Assembly: GCA_035578155.1 (NCBI GenBank)
Contig: JAPWDM010000023.1
Location: 434,001 to 498,000, forward strand
Length of the DNA stretch: 64,000 bases
Reading direction: 5' to 3'
From: Brachynemurus nebulosus
Lineage: Eukaryota; Arthropoda; Insecta; Neuroptera; Myrmeleontidae
Below, in pieces: positions 21,931 to 33,710 of this stretch (the first letter of the stretch is position 1; every line of letters starts with the position of its first letter). The notes under the pieces are model-generated. The model made no database searches. It was not told where the DNA came from and saw nothing but the letters and a program-made list of their open reading frames with translations. The position numbers were made by a program, and so were the translations under genes.

Positions 21931-22042
21931 GGAATTCAGCTATTACAGCCACTGTCATGACGCGGGGGGCATGACCTGAGCTCGGGACTATGGCAGAAAT
22001 TTATTTTGAGGTCCCTAGAAATCGAAAATAATAGTCACTAAA

Positions 22043-22118
<76 letters not shown>
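21931..22118 (-). mobile_element. Family X fragment ending in (TA)n
   Basis: GGAATTCAGCTATTACAGCC and AAATTTATTTTGAGGTCCCT identify the same end as at 21058, followed by TCACTAAAATTTATA and a pure (TA)n run (22046-22118). The rest of the element is replaced by the long palindrome that starts at 22119. Confidence 0.65.
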
Positions 22119-22123
<5 letters not shown>

Positions 22124-23103
22124 GATGTCTTAAAGATGTCATCTTTACAGTTCAGAAAGATGTCAGAAAAAAGACTTCATAAAGACATCTTTCTGACTTT
22201 TGTGCTCACTGGGTACTTACGTAAGAAAATAATACACAATCATAATACTTAATACTTACATACAGTATTTTATAAAGTATTTTTTATACAGTACACAGCG
22301 TATATAGTATTTTATTTAGTAGGTACTTAAATTACTCTGTTAGTTACAGAATGGGAACAATTGTTAAATACCCCTGTCGCAGCATCCTGCATAACATAGC
22401 GAATTTCCATTTACAAAAGTACGTTTTTCTCGGAAACTAGTTGATATAGAGTAATTGTAAATAAAAAAAACCTTCTTTATGTGATTTTTCCGCCTCATTC
22501 CGCCAAATTTTTTTCACGAAAAATGTCCAAAACCCCGTAAACGTTTTCACGAAATTTCTTAAAAATAACATGTTTCGTTCTTGAGTTATCGTGCGGACAC
22601 ATTTATATATATGTTTACTAAGTGTCCGCACAATAACTCAAGAACGAAACATCTTATTTTTAAGAAATTTCGTGAAAACGTTTACGGGGTTTTGGACATT
22701 TTTCGTGAAAAAAATTTGGCGGAATGAGGCGGAAAAATCACATAAAGAAGGTTTTTTTTATTTACAATTACTCTATATCAACTAGTTTCCGAGAAAAACG
22801 TACTTTTGTAAATGGAAATTCGCTATGTTATGCAGGATGCTGCGACAGGGGTATTTAACAATTGTTCCCATTCTGTAACTAACAGAGTAATTTAAGTACC
22901 TACTAAATAAAATACTATATACGCTGTGTACTGTATAAAAAATACTGTATAAAATACTATAAGTAAGTATTAAGTATTATGATTGTGTATTATTTTCTTA
23001 CGTAAGTACCCAGTGAGCACAAAAGTCAGAAAGATGTCTTTATGAAGTCTTTTTTCTGACATCTTTCTGAACTGTAAAGATGACATCTTTAAGACATCTT
23101 TTT
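22119..23103. repeat. 985-bp near-perfect palindrome
   Basis: The arms are inverted around position 22611 and match almost base for base, from AAAGATGTCTTAAAGATG at the left edge to its reverse complement at the right. The centre is a 21-nt asymmetric loop (22601-22621) between GTGCGGACAC and GTGTCCGCAC. The inner 22368-22854 segment is a family-X foldback that recurs at 62186-62674. The outer arms carry CAGTGAGCACAAAAG and GACATCTT/AAGATGTC motifs that continue into the array on the right. Confidence 0.85.
22368..22854. mobile_element. Family X foldback element, copy 1
   Basis: Bounded by ATACCCCTGTCGCAGCATCC and its inverted copy, with TTCGTTCTTGAGTTATCGTG near the loop. The 64-codon frames on both strands are mirror images created by the inverted repeat and are not genes. 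Compared with 62186-62674 the arms agree closely while the 21-nt loop is in the reverse orientation, so the two copies are inserted in opposite orientations. Confidence 0.8.
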
Positions 23104-24690
23104 TTAAGAAGTCAGAAATAAGAGTTCTTAAAGATATCTTAAATATGAATTCAATTTAATGATATCAAATATGTAGATATGTTTTTTCTGACATCTTTTG
23201 GACTTCTTAAATAAGACTTCTTAAAGATGTCTTAAAGGAGTCATATTTAAGATGTTAGAAAACATTATCAGAAAGATATCTTTATGAATTCATAAAATAT
23301 ATCTTATGCGACGATTTAGGAGCTGTTTAAGACTTCATAAATATGATGTCTTAAGTAGTTCTTATTTCTGACTACTTTATGAATTCATATTTATGATGTC
23401 TTAAACCGTTCTTATTTCTGACCACTTTTTGAACTCGTATTTCTGATGTCATAAAGAGTTCTTATTTCTGAATACTTTATGAATTCATATTTCTGAAACA
23501 GTTCTTATTTCTGATTGTTTTATGAACTCATATTTTGGATGTCTTAAACATCTCTTATTTCTGACTACTTTGTGAACTCATATTTCTGATGTCTTAAATA
23601 GTTCTTATTTCTGACTACTTTTTGAACTCATATTTCTAATGTCTTAAACAGCTCTTATTTCTGACTTCATTATTAAGACTTTTTAATTAGTTCATATTTC
23701 GGATGTCAGGAAAAAAACAAAAAACAAACGAACAATGTAATATATTAAAACTAATATTTTTATTGACAACGTTAACAACATAATCCCTAAAAGAACACCA
23801 TTTCAAGACTTATTCAAAAGTCGAAAAAATAGAAAATTAAAATAGGAGAGAAAAGCACAAGATGTAAATGATGGTGATGGTGATACTAAACAAAAGTAAC
23901 ATTATGGTAGCTTAAAGAAACATATTTAAAGTGAAAATGAATTGAAAGAAGTGAATTTATGATAGTGTTAATTTAAGAAGGTATGATAATAATTTGTGGT
24001 TTGATGGGATGTAGGGTATGGTTATAGTTAGTATTTTTGATTGTTTCTATTGTGACTAGTATACAAATTGTGACATTTCTGATAAAATTTCTCAATTTCT
24101 GGAGTCAATTTAATCTTAAATGTTAATTTTTTAAATAAATTTAATATACGTTGTACATATACAGTTAAGTAAATAAATAAAATTATTATATAATAAATAA
24201 ACTAACAATAAATTAATTATATATCTCTTATTTCGTAAATGACGCTTAATACTTTCAATGAATTCTTGATATAGACTTCTTAAAGTCATCTTTTTTAAGA
24301 CGTCAGAAATATAAGCTGTTGAAGATATCAGAAATATGAGCTATTTAAAACATCATAAATATGAGCTATTTAAGACATCAGAAATATGAACTATTTAAGA
24401 CATTATAATTCTGAAGTCAGAAATATGACTTCTTAATAATGAATTCTCAATTTAGATATCGTTTTTCAGACATCATAAATATGAACTGTTTAAAACATCG
24501 CAATTGTGAAGTCAGAAAAAGGAATTCTTTAAGACATCATATTTAAGACTTCATAAACTGTTCCTAAATCGACGCATAAGATATCTTTATGAATTCATAA
24601 AGATATCTTTCTGAACTTGTTTCCTGACGTCCAAATCAGAAATATGAATTCTTTATGAATTCATTAAGACGTCAGAACGTTGACTGGTTA
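23104..24690. repeat. Foldback-type array of roughly 50-bp units
   Basis: From 23104 to about 23715 a degenerate unit close to AGTTCTTATTTCTGACTACT plus TATGAATTCATATTTCTGAT repeats about every 44-50 bp. From about 24270 to 24690 the same motifs run inverted. For example, GATATCTTTATGAATTCATA with TCTTATGCGACGATTTAGG near 23275-23320 matches CCTAAATCGACGCATAAGAT near 24561. Between them (about 23716-24270) is unique AT-rich DNA with no gene. Tandem repeats arranged as opposed arms recall Drosophila FB elements, but the sequence is unrelated as far as I can tell. Confidence 0.65.
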
Positions 24691-24940
24691 TATATACTAC
24701 AAATTAAACAGTACTGTAATGTAGGTTGCCTAACTATTTAGAATGCAGTTGTGATAAAGTGGATTAGGTTTCTAATTTATTGAAACATTAGAAGTGTAGG
24801 ACGCATGGGATTCATAAAAATTGGAGTTTTAGTGTATAATAACAATTTTCAGATACAATTCTACCATTTCGATAACATAAATATAAATGTAAAATTCACT
24901 CCAAATTACAAAAATAGCACCAATAAGAAACCTGTATGAA

Positions 24941-25152
24941 CAGTGCAGGATTTACATTAAGGGCACGCGGGGCTAGCGCCCCGAGCGACAAAATTGAGCA
25001 TTTGACGTTTTTTCTTTTGCTCACGACTTATTTTTTTGTAAGAAAAAGTAAAATTAAAAGCTATTAAGAAATGGTTTGTTTTCTTTTCAGTAAAAGTAGG
25101 GACGGCATTTTTCACGGTGCCGCGAGCGGCACTTAGGGTAAATTCGACCCTG
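24941..25152. mobile_element. hAT-type MITE, 212 bp, perfect 8-bp TSD
   Basis: Starts CAGTGCAGGATTTACATTAA and ends GTAAATTCGACCCTG; flanked by TGTATGAA at 24933-24940 and again at 25153-25160. It shares CATTTTTCACGGTGCCGC with the element at 527-725. Internally it holds the GC-rich hairpin CGGGGCTAGCGCCCCG. Non-coding. Confidence 0.85.
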
Positions 25153-25358
25153 TGTATGAAAAAATTTTTTCACTGTGATGACATCATCACGTACATTTAA
25201 TCAATTTTTTGCTACAAAAATCGTAATTGCGGTCGCAGAGTCATGGAACTTCATCTTTTTTGTACATTTTTACTGTCGCTCTTTTCATATTTGACAAAAT
25301 TAAAAACGTGAGAGTAATAGATATAGATGCTTTAGTTCTAAGTCTAGGACTAGGTCTA

Positions 25359-25451
25359 GTTTTAATTTAAATGATTTTACTCTTACCATAATTGCAACCT
25401 AGACTCTAGGTTGTAATTATGGTAAGAGTAAAATCATTTAAATTAAAACTT
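25359..25451. repeat. Short palindrome, about 46-bp arms
   Basis: AGTTTTAATTTAAATGATTT followed by TACTCTTACCATAATTGCAA and CCTAGA is repeated inverted after a 3-nt turn (CTC). The arms match at nearly every base. No coding sequence or TSD was recognised. Confidence 0.8.
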
Positions 25452-25495
25452 CGCTAGAACCTTCGATATTCTAGGTTTTCGGTATTACTGAAAGG

Positions 25496-26335
25496 CAAGG
25501 CTGGGAACTACTTAAAATGATTTCATTTTAAATATGTATTTAAAATACAAAATGGCATTTTGCATTTTTTATTTTAAATTAGTTCGGTCAAACCATTTTG
25601 CATTTTGTATTTACAACGTAAATTTGAATCCATTTTACATTTAAAATGAAAATGCATGTATACTCAAATTTATGTGTATAAAATATTAATGATAGAACTT
25701 GAATTGAACGACTTGAAGTCTAACAAGTTAAATGTAAGTTGATTTAATTGACTCAAATTTTTTATTACTCGAGTTGCAAGGTCACTTGAGTTACATTTGT
25801 TACTAGAGTTATAGTTCTCTTAAGTCAAACTTTTTTGACTCAAGTTGTGTACTACTATTTTTAAGACACGCCGATAAGAAATGTTTCTGCATTTCGAGTA
25901 TTTTCATAATTTTATTTAGAAGTTGCAGTCGTAGCGTGGTCAAGGTTTGAATATGTTGAAGCCGAATTAAATTTTACAATATTTTTAAGTAAGAATATTT
26001 AAAGAGTTAAGTTTCGTTTTCAAACTTTACAAAATTTTCTCAAAAGACTGCCTTTATTTAATTTCAGTACGTTTGAACTTTTTTTTTTTAATTAATATAA
26101 ATAATGATAAAAAATTTATAGAATATTTTTTATAAAGTAGTTAGTTATATAAGTAAATAAAGTAAAAAAAAAACATTTTGCATTTTATAATCCATTTTAA
26201 ATAACTATTTTCCATTTTCAATTTTAAATATGTTCAGCAAAATCATTTTCCATTTTGTATTTTAAATGCATTTTTGGAAACCATTTTCCATTTTCTATTT
26301 TAAATGGTTTCTATGAACCATTTTTCCCAACCCTG
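25496..26335. mobile_element. hAT-type element with ATTTTGCATTTT-rich ends
   Basis: Begins CAAGGCTGGGAACTACTTAA and ends CATTTTTCCCAACCCTG; flanks are CTGAAAGG (25488-25495) and CTGAAATG (26336-26343), a 7/8 match for an 8-bp TSD. The subterminal 150 bp on each side are crowded with CATTTTGCATTTT / CATTTTCCATTTT motifs. Short repeated subterminal motifs of this kind bind transposase in hAT elements; here that function is inferred. The 840-bp interior is AT-rich and non-coding. Confidence 0.75.
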
Positions 26336-26637
26336 CTGAAATGACTGTTCAAATAAATTCGAATGAAAGAGCGTTATTCGATCAGTTGACTAGTAGCATA
26401 AAATTTTCTTATGCACGGTAGGAAAGATTTAGATGAAAGTTTGATTCTAAAAATGAGTTAAGGTTTTTCGCCAAATTTGGGATAAAAAATCGAGTATAAC
26501 TGAAATTACAATAATTAATGAAAAATAGAAATTTTAAATAGACTAACTTGTTTTAAGAAAATTTCACTTTATGGAAATGTAACTTTGTATTGATTGAGTG
26601 ATTTGCCATAGATTTTTTCATTTAGATCCTGCGATTC

Positions 26638-26965
26638 TAACAAGGAGATGCACCCAAAGTGAAATTCGCAATTCTGATGAAACTTCTCTGGTGTCTGACC
26701 CGTATTTTTTTTATCGGTCATCTTCCACGTCTACGGAGTGAATCCAGCCCCTAAAGTTGGGGGTTCAAATATTATTTCTTAAGATATCTCGAAAGCTAAG
26801 AGATAGAGGAAAACTTTTAATTGACGAAATGTTACTCTTTAAAAGACCTATTCACTAGTATAAGTTAAACCAGGGTCGGGTTCATAGAAGGGGCTGGAGG
26901 GGTGAAAATAAGGGTAAATTTTCTTGTACCGCCTGAGTGATCTAATGTATCAAACTTTTACTATC
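26638..26965 (+). repeat. Dispersed repeat R2, copy 1
   Basis: AACAAGGAGATGCACCCAAA, TCTAGTGTAT-like and TTAAGATATCTCGAAAGC blocks recur in the same order at 49239-49578, with GGGGCTGGAGGGGTGAAAAT in both. Two diverged copies of a non-coding interspersed repeat of unknown class. Confidence 0.7.
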
Positions 26966-27199
26966 ATAAATGAAAAGAGCACCAAAAATTAGGGGATACA
27001 GGTTTTTGAATTTTTCCGAAATATGTGTAGCATCCAAAACATATAAGGAGGAAAAAAATTGGGTAGATTATATTGCATTATTAGTGATTACAAATACTTT
27101 CTATATTTTCTTATGTTTATTTTATTATAAAAATGTAAATTTTTACTTTCCGATAATGGTTCATGTATTTTCAAGTACTCACTTAATTGGAAGTTGTGC

Positions 27200-27506
<307 letters not shown>

Positions 27507-27519
27507 TATATTTAGTTAC

Positions 27520-27762
27520 TCTTATTTTATATTTTTTACACCTATTTCTGCCAAAGTTCTTTGGTCTGCAAATGTTAATGAATGCTCGACAAGAACCAGG
27601 AATCTTTTTGGTTTACTATTCATGAGCTTTATAATAAACTCCGTGATTTGGGAAATGCGGTTGACACCTACAAAGCATACAAAAAAGAATAAGAAAAGTA
27701 ACTGACAAATGTTGACAAAGAAATAAACCGCGTCTATTTCTTAAAAAAAAAAAAAAAAAAAA
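27520..27762 (+). repeat. Possible retroposed 3' end with poly(A)
   Basis: An AATAAA signal at about 27721 is followed 17 bases later by a run of about 20 A (27743-27762). The preceding 200 bases are less AT-rich than their surroundings. This is the arrangement left by reverse transcription of a polyadenylated RNA. No parent gene, reverse transcriptase or flanking duplication was recognised. Confidence 0.35.
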
Positions 27763-27921
27763 TTGTTAGATAATGGCAGTTGATTTGCTGAAGGGAAAAA
27801 ATTACTGACTCTTGTAGAACATTTATTACACATACCCAAACCAAAGAATTTTGGTAAAAAAAGGCGTAAAAAATACAAAATAGGAGTAGCCAAATATAGA
27901 CAAGGCTAAATTATCAATTAC

Positions 27922-29035
27922 TAGCTGTGGCCCGTGGTCTCACCCACGTAAAATTTTCTAAATTATAGGTCCAATTAGATTTCTTAAGTTAAATTAAATC
28001 AGATATTCCGAAATTCTAAGCAAAGTCAATTTATTATTTATAGGGCTGGGGTCTGCTCGTCCAACGACTCTACAATAACTATCTTCATATTTTAATAAAG
28101 TCGCTAATATTCGCACCGCAAAAACTGCATGTAGGTAGGCCTTTCAGAGAATGAAGGCCTTGGGAGAAAATTTTAACCCCCTCTTTCATCTTTTTCGAAG
28201 ATCTCTATAGCATTTGAGCAAAATTTTGTCAAAATTTCTTCAACTTTTTAATTTGGAATTTATTTGGTGTCACTGATGGACAGTTTCGACCACATGTTCA
28301 TTTAAATTTGATGTTTTGAAATTTTATACAAAATCAGTTCCTTATAGTGCATCGCTTGGCACGCCCAGCGACTTTAAAATAATCTTATTCATATTTCGAT
28401 AACATAGTTTGATAAAGTTTTGTCAAGATCGGACCAGCTGTTTAATTAAAGTCCTATTCAATTAGCCTTGCGAATTAATTTTGACCTCATCTTACTTTTA
28501 AATCAGATATACTGAAATTCTCTGCTATTTTCAGATGTCAATAACGTATCTAATTTTCATACCATTCAGATAGTCACATTGATAACCTTAAGTGTACGTT
28601 AATTTGCGAGACGATTTGAGCTCGCAAGGCTCTGGAGAATATTTCCAAACTCGCGTTAATTTGTTTCGGATTCTTAATAATATGTGAGTAAAGCTTAAGA
28701 TCCATCCAGTCGTTTATTTTGGGTTTTTTTGAATCTCGAGAACCCTAGAGGGTAATTTTAACCTCACGTCCACTTTTCTCAGTATCTCAGTACTATTTGA
28801 GCAAAATTAAGTCAAGATTCGCCCAGCCAATATTATTTTTAGTTCTTTTTGAGACCTTCGGACTTTAAGGATTAATTATAATGTAACGTTTATTTTTTTC
28901 AGGATCTCAATAGTATTTGCGAAAAATTTAGTAATGATACGTCCCACCGTTTACTTTAAACCCTTTTTGGGGCCCTACGGTCCTGCGGGATAACTTTCAC
29001 TTAACTCTAGCATTTTTCTTTCGATTCGTATGCCG
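27922..29035 (+). repeat. Degenerate tandem repeat, 150-200 bp period
   Basis: Starts with CTAGCTGTGGCCCGTGGTCT, related to the motif near 8570. Units share a block of the type AGCAAAATTTTGTCAAGATC followed by CC-AGC-GTTTA, seen near 28200, 28410, 28690, 28800 and 28930. Diverged, non-coding. It ends next to the OTU fragment, so the two may belong to one element. Confidence 0.5.
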
Positions 29036-29038
29036 GTT

Positions 29039-29624
29039 TTACCTATAGTTTTCTTTCATCATTTTTTTGATCTCTACTACCGTTTTCTCGAAACAATTGG
29101 GGATAGATGAAGACAGTCCATATTTCGCTTTTATATATATACCAGGATTTGTGGATTCAGCCAACGGAATTAAAAACATCAAAATGTCCTGCATTAAAAT
29201 CTCCTGTGAATCGGATTGGTTTAACTCCTTGTAGTGCTTCCCCAAAGAGTTAGCAAGAACAATGTCACCCTGAAACCACCTACCCTTAAGTTCGCAAGTA
29301 GTACCATAGGTGTAAGGTCTAGACATTTCGGTGACGTACCGACGTCTTGTAATATAAGGAGATCCCGATTGCTCCTGAGTAAATAGTCTAAATGTTTCCC
29401 AGTTATTTGACACATGACTAACAATGTTAGCACGAATTTGAGCAGCCATTAAGACATGACCGTACATCAAATAGGAAAGGGAGGAAAATTGGCAGGCGCC
29501 ATCGCCAGGAATTTTTATCATTCGGCAATGGTTTGTGTTCGGTTGACTATAATAATTTCCTCTTCCATAACTGATAATAGGAATAACTATTTCCAATTGA
29601 AAAATGGCTACCTTATTCAGAATT
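29039..29624 (-). pseudogene. OTU-like cysteine peptidase domain fragment
   Basis: An open minus-strand frame of about 195 codons after an in-frame stop near 29622. It has no ATG; the first listed residue corresponds to TTG. It contains IPGDGACQFSSLSYLMYG, matching the OTU-family active-site block (Asp-Gly-x-Cys-x-Phe), with the nucleophile Cys about residue 35 of the TTG-started frame, followed by the IRANIVSHV..NW helix and RWFQGDIVLANSLG, the usual W-G-D/E...LAN block. The distal His block (HY) is not visible before the TAA at 29039. OTU domains deubiquitinate proteins and are often carried by transposable elements. With no start codon and no final catalytic His this is best read as an exon or element remnant. 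A candidate splice acceptor lies upstream (TATTATCAG ahead of the Tyr-Gly codons). Confidence 0.65.
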
Positions 29625-29639
29625 TAAAGAGTTGAAAAG

Positions 29640-30443
<804 letters not shown>

Positions 30444-30611
30444 GATGTAACTACTGAAAAATACACGAATCATTATCGAAAAAATAAAAATTTACATTTT
30501 CATGATGAAATAAACAAAAATAAGAAAGTATAGAAGGTATCTGCAATCTATAATAATGCAATGTTATCTACCCTATTTGTTTCTTCCTTATGTGTATTGG
30601 ATACCACACAT

Positions 30612-31075
30612 ATTTCGGAAAAAAACGTGAGCATCGTGAGCAGCGGAGCCCCATCACGGAAGTCGAATTTTTCCTTTCATCTTCGGTATTGAGTGACTAC
30701 AAGCGAAATGTAATTGAAAGTCCACAAGCGATTTGTCATTTTGGTGGTTTCAAAACTGATGATGAGTGTCCGGTTGATCGGGGCTTTAAAAAAAGGTTTT
30801 AATTTTTTAGGGGCTGAATCTCAGTAAATTTCAATTTTGTGCCGATAGCAGTTAACAGGGAAAAAGCCAACAAAATTCGTACGAGGGCATTTCTACCCAT
30901 GCTTATCCGCCAATTGCCTTTGTGTTTTATTTTTAAATATTAAAAAAGGAACTTAAATAGTAAACTGGAAGGCTTTTATGAAGATATTTTTTCTTTCCAA
31001 AAAAAATCCAAAATTTCTATTTTATAAATAATAAAAATCCAAAATTCCTAATTTATAAATAATCAGTGACTTTAA
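30612..31075 (+). repeat. Dispersed repeat R1, copy 2, 5' part
   Basis: Matches 13695-14151 closely, including GAGCAGCGGAGCCCCATCAC and CATGCTTATCCGCCAATTGC. The short open frame seen in copy 1 is also open here. Interrupted at TTAA (31072-31075) by an 824-bp insertion and resumed at 31900. Confidence 0.8.
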
Positions 31076-31899
31076 GGTGGTTACCTTGTGACATGCTAGT
31101 AGAAAAAATTGCGAACCAAAGTTACTTTATGTCATTATTGTCTATATTATTGGATAGATGTTCATACGTATTAGTTTTCATACCAACATGTAGATGCATA
31201 CTTTCAAACAGCCTGTACATACACACTTATACTATCAAAGTTTTTTATTATAAATACACTGGCATCTTTGTAATTTTATCCAACAAACATATTAAGTGGT
31301 ATGCATATGCGTTTGGAACCCTGTATTTTTTCACCTGTACAAGATAGATATATGCTCTTGCCGACTTTTTTGTAGAGAATTCGATAACGTCTTAACACTT
31401 TTTAATGTATCTATCACCGTTTTCGCTACGTAAGCGGTAAAAGGTCAAAAAACGCGATTTATGAATTTTCAATATTGTTTACAAGTAAATACGAATAAAC
31501 CAGTTATTTAATATACAGGGTTGTCAGACTGCTTCGGTTCAGTTGCTTGAAATTGATGTACTTATAAAATACTATAATTTCTCTGATGATATCTTCAATT
31601 CAAAACGATCAACAAATAATTCAATTTTTTCTTTACATTCAGAACTTATTAATCTTCCTTTCCCTAGTTTTTTATTGAATTCTGTCGAGTCATTATATTG
31701 TTACATACAAAATAAGGATACATAGTCAGAATTTTGAGATCTAATACATGGAGTAGATACAAACTTTAACCCTAATTATCTTAACTTAGAAGCGATCAAT
31801 CTTTCCCAAATTACAAGGACAATCAGATATAGCATTCTTCTTTATACTATTAAAATTTGAAACTATTCTGTCGAAAAGTTGAATGTCGAGGTAACTACC
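31076..31899. mobile_element. TTAA-flanked insertion (piggyBac-type target), 824 bp
   Basis: Lies between TTAA at 31072-31075 and TTAA at 31900-31903. The ends are GGTGGTTACCTTG and CGAGGTAACTACC, an imperfect terminal inverted repeat of about 12 bp. Copy 1 of the host repeat has a single TTAA at 14148-14151, the empty site, which fixes both edges. TTAA duplication is the hallmark of piggyBac-type transposition. Short frames inside (93 and 60 codons) show no transposase motif, so it is probably non-autonomous. Confidence 0.88.
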
Positions 31900-32160
31900 T
31901 TAATAACATTTTTAAATTACTTAATATGTATGTATTTCATTTGTTAAAAAATTATATTCACTTTTTTTTTAAATTTTTTAAAATTACTATTCGCCTACTT
32001 GTATTTAGAATAAAAATAATGCATTTAAAACACATTTAACAATAGCATTCAATTCCGATGTAAAAATGGGAGAAGTGGGGGGAAAAAGTAATGTGGACTC
32101 CCTAAAAGGTACTAGCTGGATACTAACTGAATACACGTACAAAATTTCAGCCCTCTAGGT
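31900..32160 (+). repeat. Dispersed repeat R1, copy 2, 3' part
   Basis: Resumes exactly where copy 1 continues after 14148, through ATTCGCCTACTTGTATTTAG and GTACTAGCTGGATACTAACT, and is cut off by the assembly gap. Confidence 0.8.
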
Positions 32161-32260
32161 NNNNNNNNNNNNNNNNNNNNNNNNNNNNNNNNNNNNNNNN
32201 NNNNNNNNNNNNNNNNNNNNNNNNNNNNNNNNNNNNNNNNNNNNNNNNNNNNNNNNNNNN
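32161..32260. other. Assembly gap, 100 N
   Basis: A run of exactly 100 N, the conventional length for a gap of unknown size. It separates repeat R1 from the transposase start, so adjacency across it is not assured. Confidence 1.
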
Positions 32261-32376
32261 ATCATTTTACTAGAACATCCAACTGTATCTTGAATAAACT
32301 TATAAGTTTTACCTTCTGATAATAATTTTCTAATTAAATTTCGCTTTTCTTCACGGCAGTGTTTATTTCGTCCCAT
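32261..32376 (-). pseudogene. Tc1-like transposase, N-terminal fragment
   Basis: Starts with ATG at 32374-32376 on the minus strand and reads 38 codons into the gap: MGRNKHCREEKRNLIRKLL, then EGKTYKFIQDTVGCSSKM. This is the first helix-turn-helix (paired-like) DNA-binding segment typical of Tc1-like transposases, which bind the element's inverted repeats. The remainder, including the DDE catalytic domain, would fall in or beyond the gap and is not visible. Confidence 0.8.
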
Positions 32377-32469
32377 TTTTGCTACGTAAAATATTTAATA
32401 CAACTTTCAATTAGGCTAGTTAATTAAATCTAAATTTAATCAACGTAGTTTTAATTGGGATTTCAAGAG

Positions 32470-33287
32470 TTTAATGATTTCGTTTTAACCAATTACCCAA
32501 TGATTTAGGAACCGGATATTCAGGACCCCAATAATTAGAGTTGAATTCCAGAAAAACAATTTATTTTTTCATTAGTCAAATGTACATTTCGGAACATATG
32601 TCCCTTCTTCAGTGACCTATTTAACAATTAAAAATAAGTAAGTTACAATTGTGTTAGGTGTTTTGTAAAAAGAAAAAAAGATTGACAATATATTTTTCTT
32701 TTAGTCTAATACATACATGTTATGAACGTTGCATAAAGAATAAACATTTATATGAAATCTTAAAGGAAAGAATTTATTTAATTTCACAAAATTAACTATG
32801 GAAAATATAATAAGGTATATTGAAAAATTTTTTTGTATGTTATAAATATTAATATTAATATTTAATATTAATATTATTAATCGATAAGTAAATATCGATT
32901 AATATTAATATTTATAACATACAAAAAAATTTTTCAATATACCTTATTATATTTTCCATAGTTAATTTTGTGAAATTAAATAAATTCTTTCCTTTAAGAT
33001 TTCATATAAATGTTTATTCTTTATGCAACGTTCATAACATGTATGTATTAGACTAAAAGAAAAATATATTGTCAATCTTTTTTTCTTTTTACAAAACACC
33101 TAACACAATTGTAACTTACTTATTTTTAATTGTTAAATAGGTCACTGAAGAAGGGACATATGTTCCGAAATGTACATTTGACTAATGAAAAAATAAATTG
33201 TTTTTCTGGAATTCAACTCTAATTATTGGGGTCCTGAATATCCGGTTCCTAAATCATTGGGTAATTGGTTAAAACGAAATCATTAAA
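32470..33287. repeat. 818-bp long palindrome with hammerhead-like cores
   Basis: Arms of about 390 bp are inverted around 32878 and match almost perfectly, from TTTAATGATTTCGTTTTAAC at the left edge to its reverse complement at the right. The central 40 bases are AT-rich and unpaired in sequence. Each arm contains CACTGAAGAAGGGACATATG followed by TTCCGAAATGTACATTTGAC. The near identity means recent formation or an assembly fold at the neighbouring gap; both remain possible. Confidence 0.85.
33140..33183 (+). ncRNA. Hammerhead-ribozyme-like motif (an inverted copy at 32574-32617)
   Basis: GGTCA, then core CTGAAGA (fits CUGANGA), one extra A, a stem GGGAC/GTTCC with AUAU loop, then GAAA, then TGTACAT, T and TGACT. 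Helix I is GGTCA with TGACT (5 pairs, one G-U), helix II is the 5-bp stem, helix III would be the tiny palindrome ATGTACAT. This has the order of hammerhead core segments described in Penelope-like retroelements. The extra A between the core and helix II departs from the consensus, and helix III has no room for a normal loop, so cleavage would probably need a dimer. Activity is unproven. Confidence 0.35.

Positions 33288-33710
<423 letters not shown>

Noticed and set aside
22437..22785. Two 64-codon frames on opposite strands with the same peptide (also near 62228-62603)
   Set aside because: They are mirror images produced by a palindrome, and the peptide has no domain.
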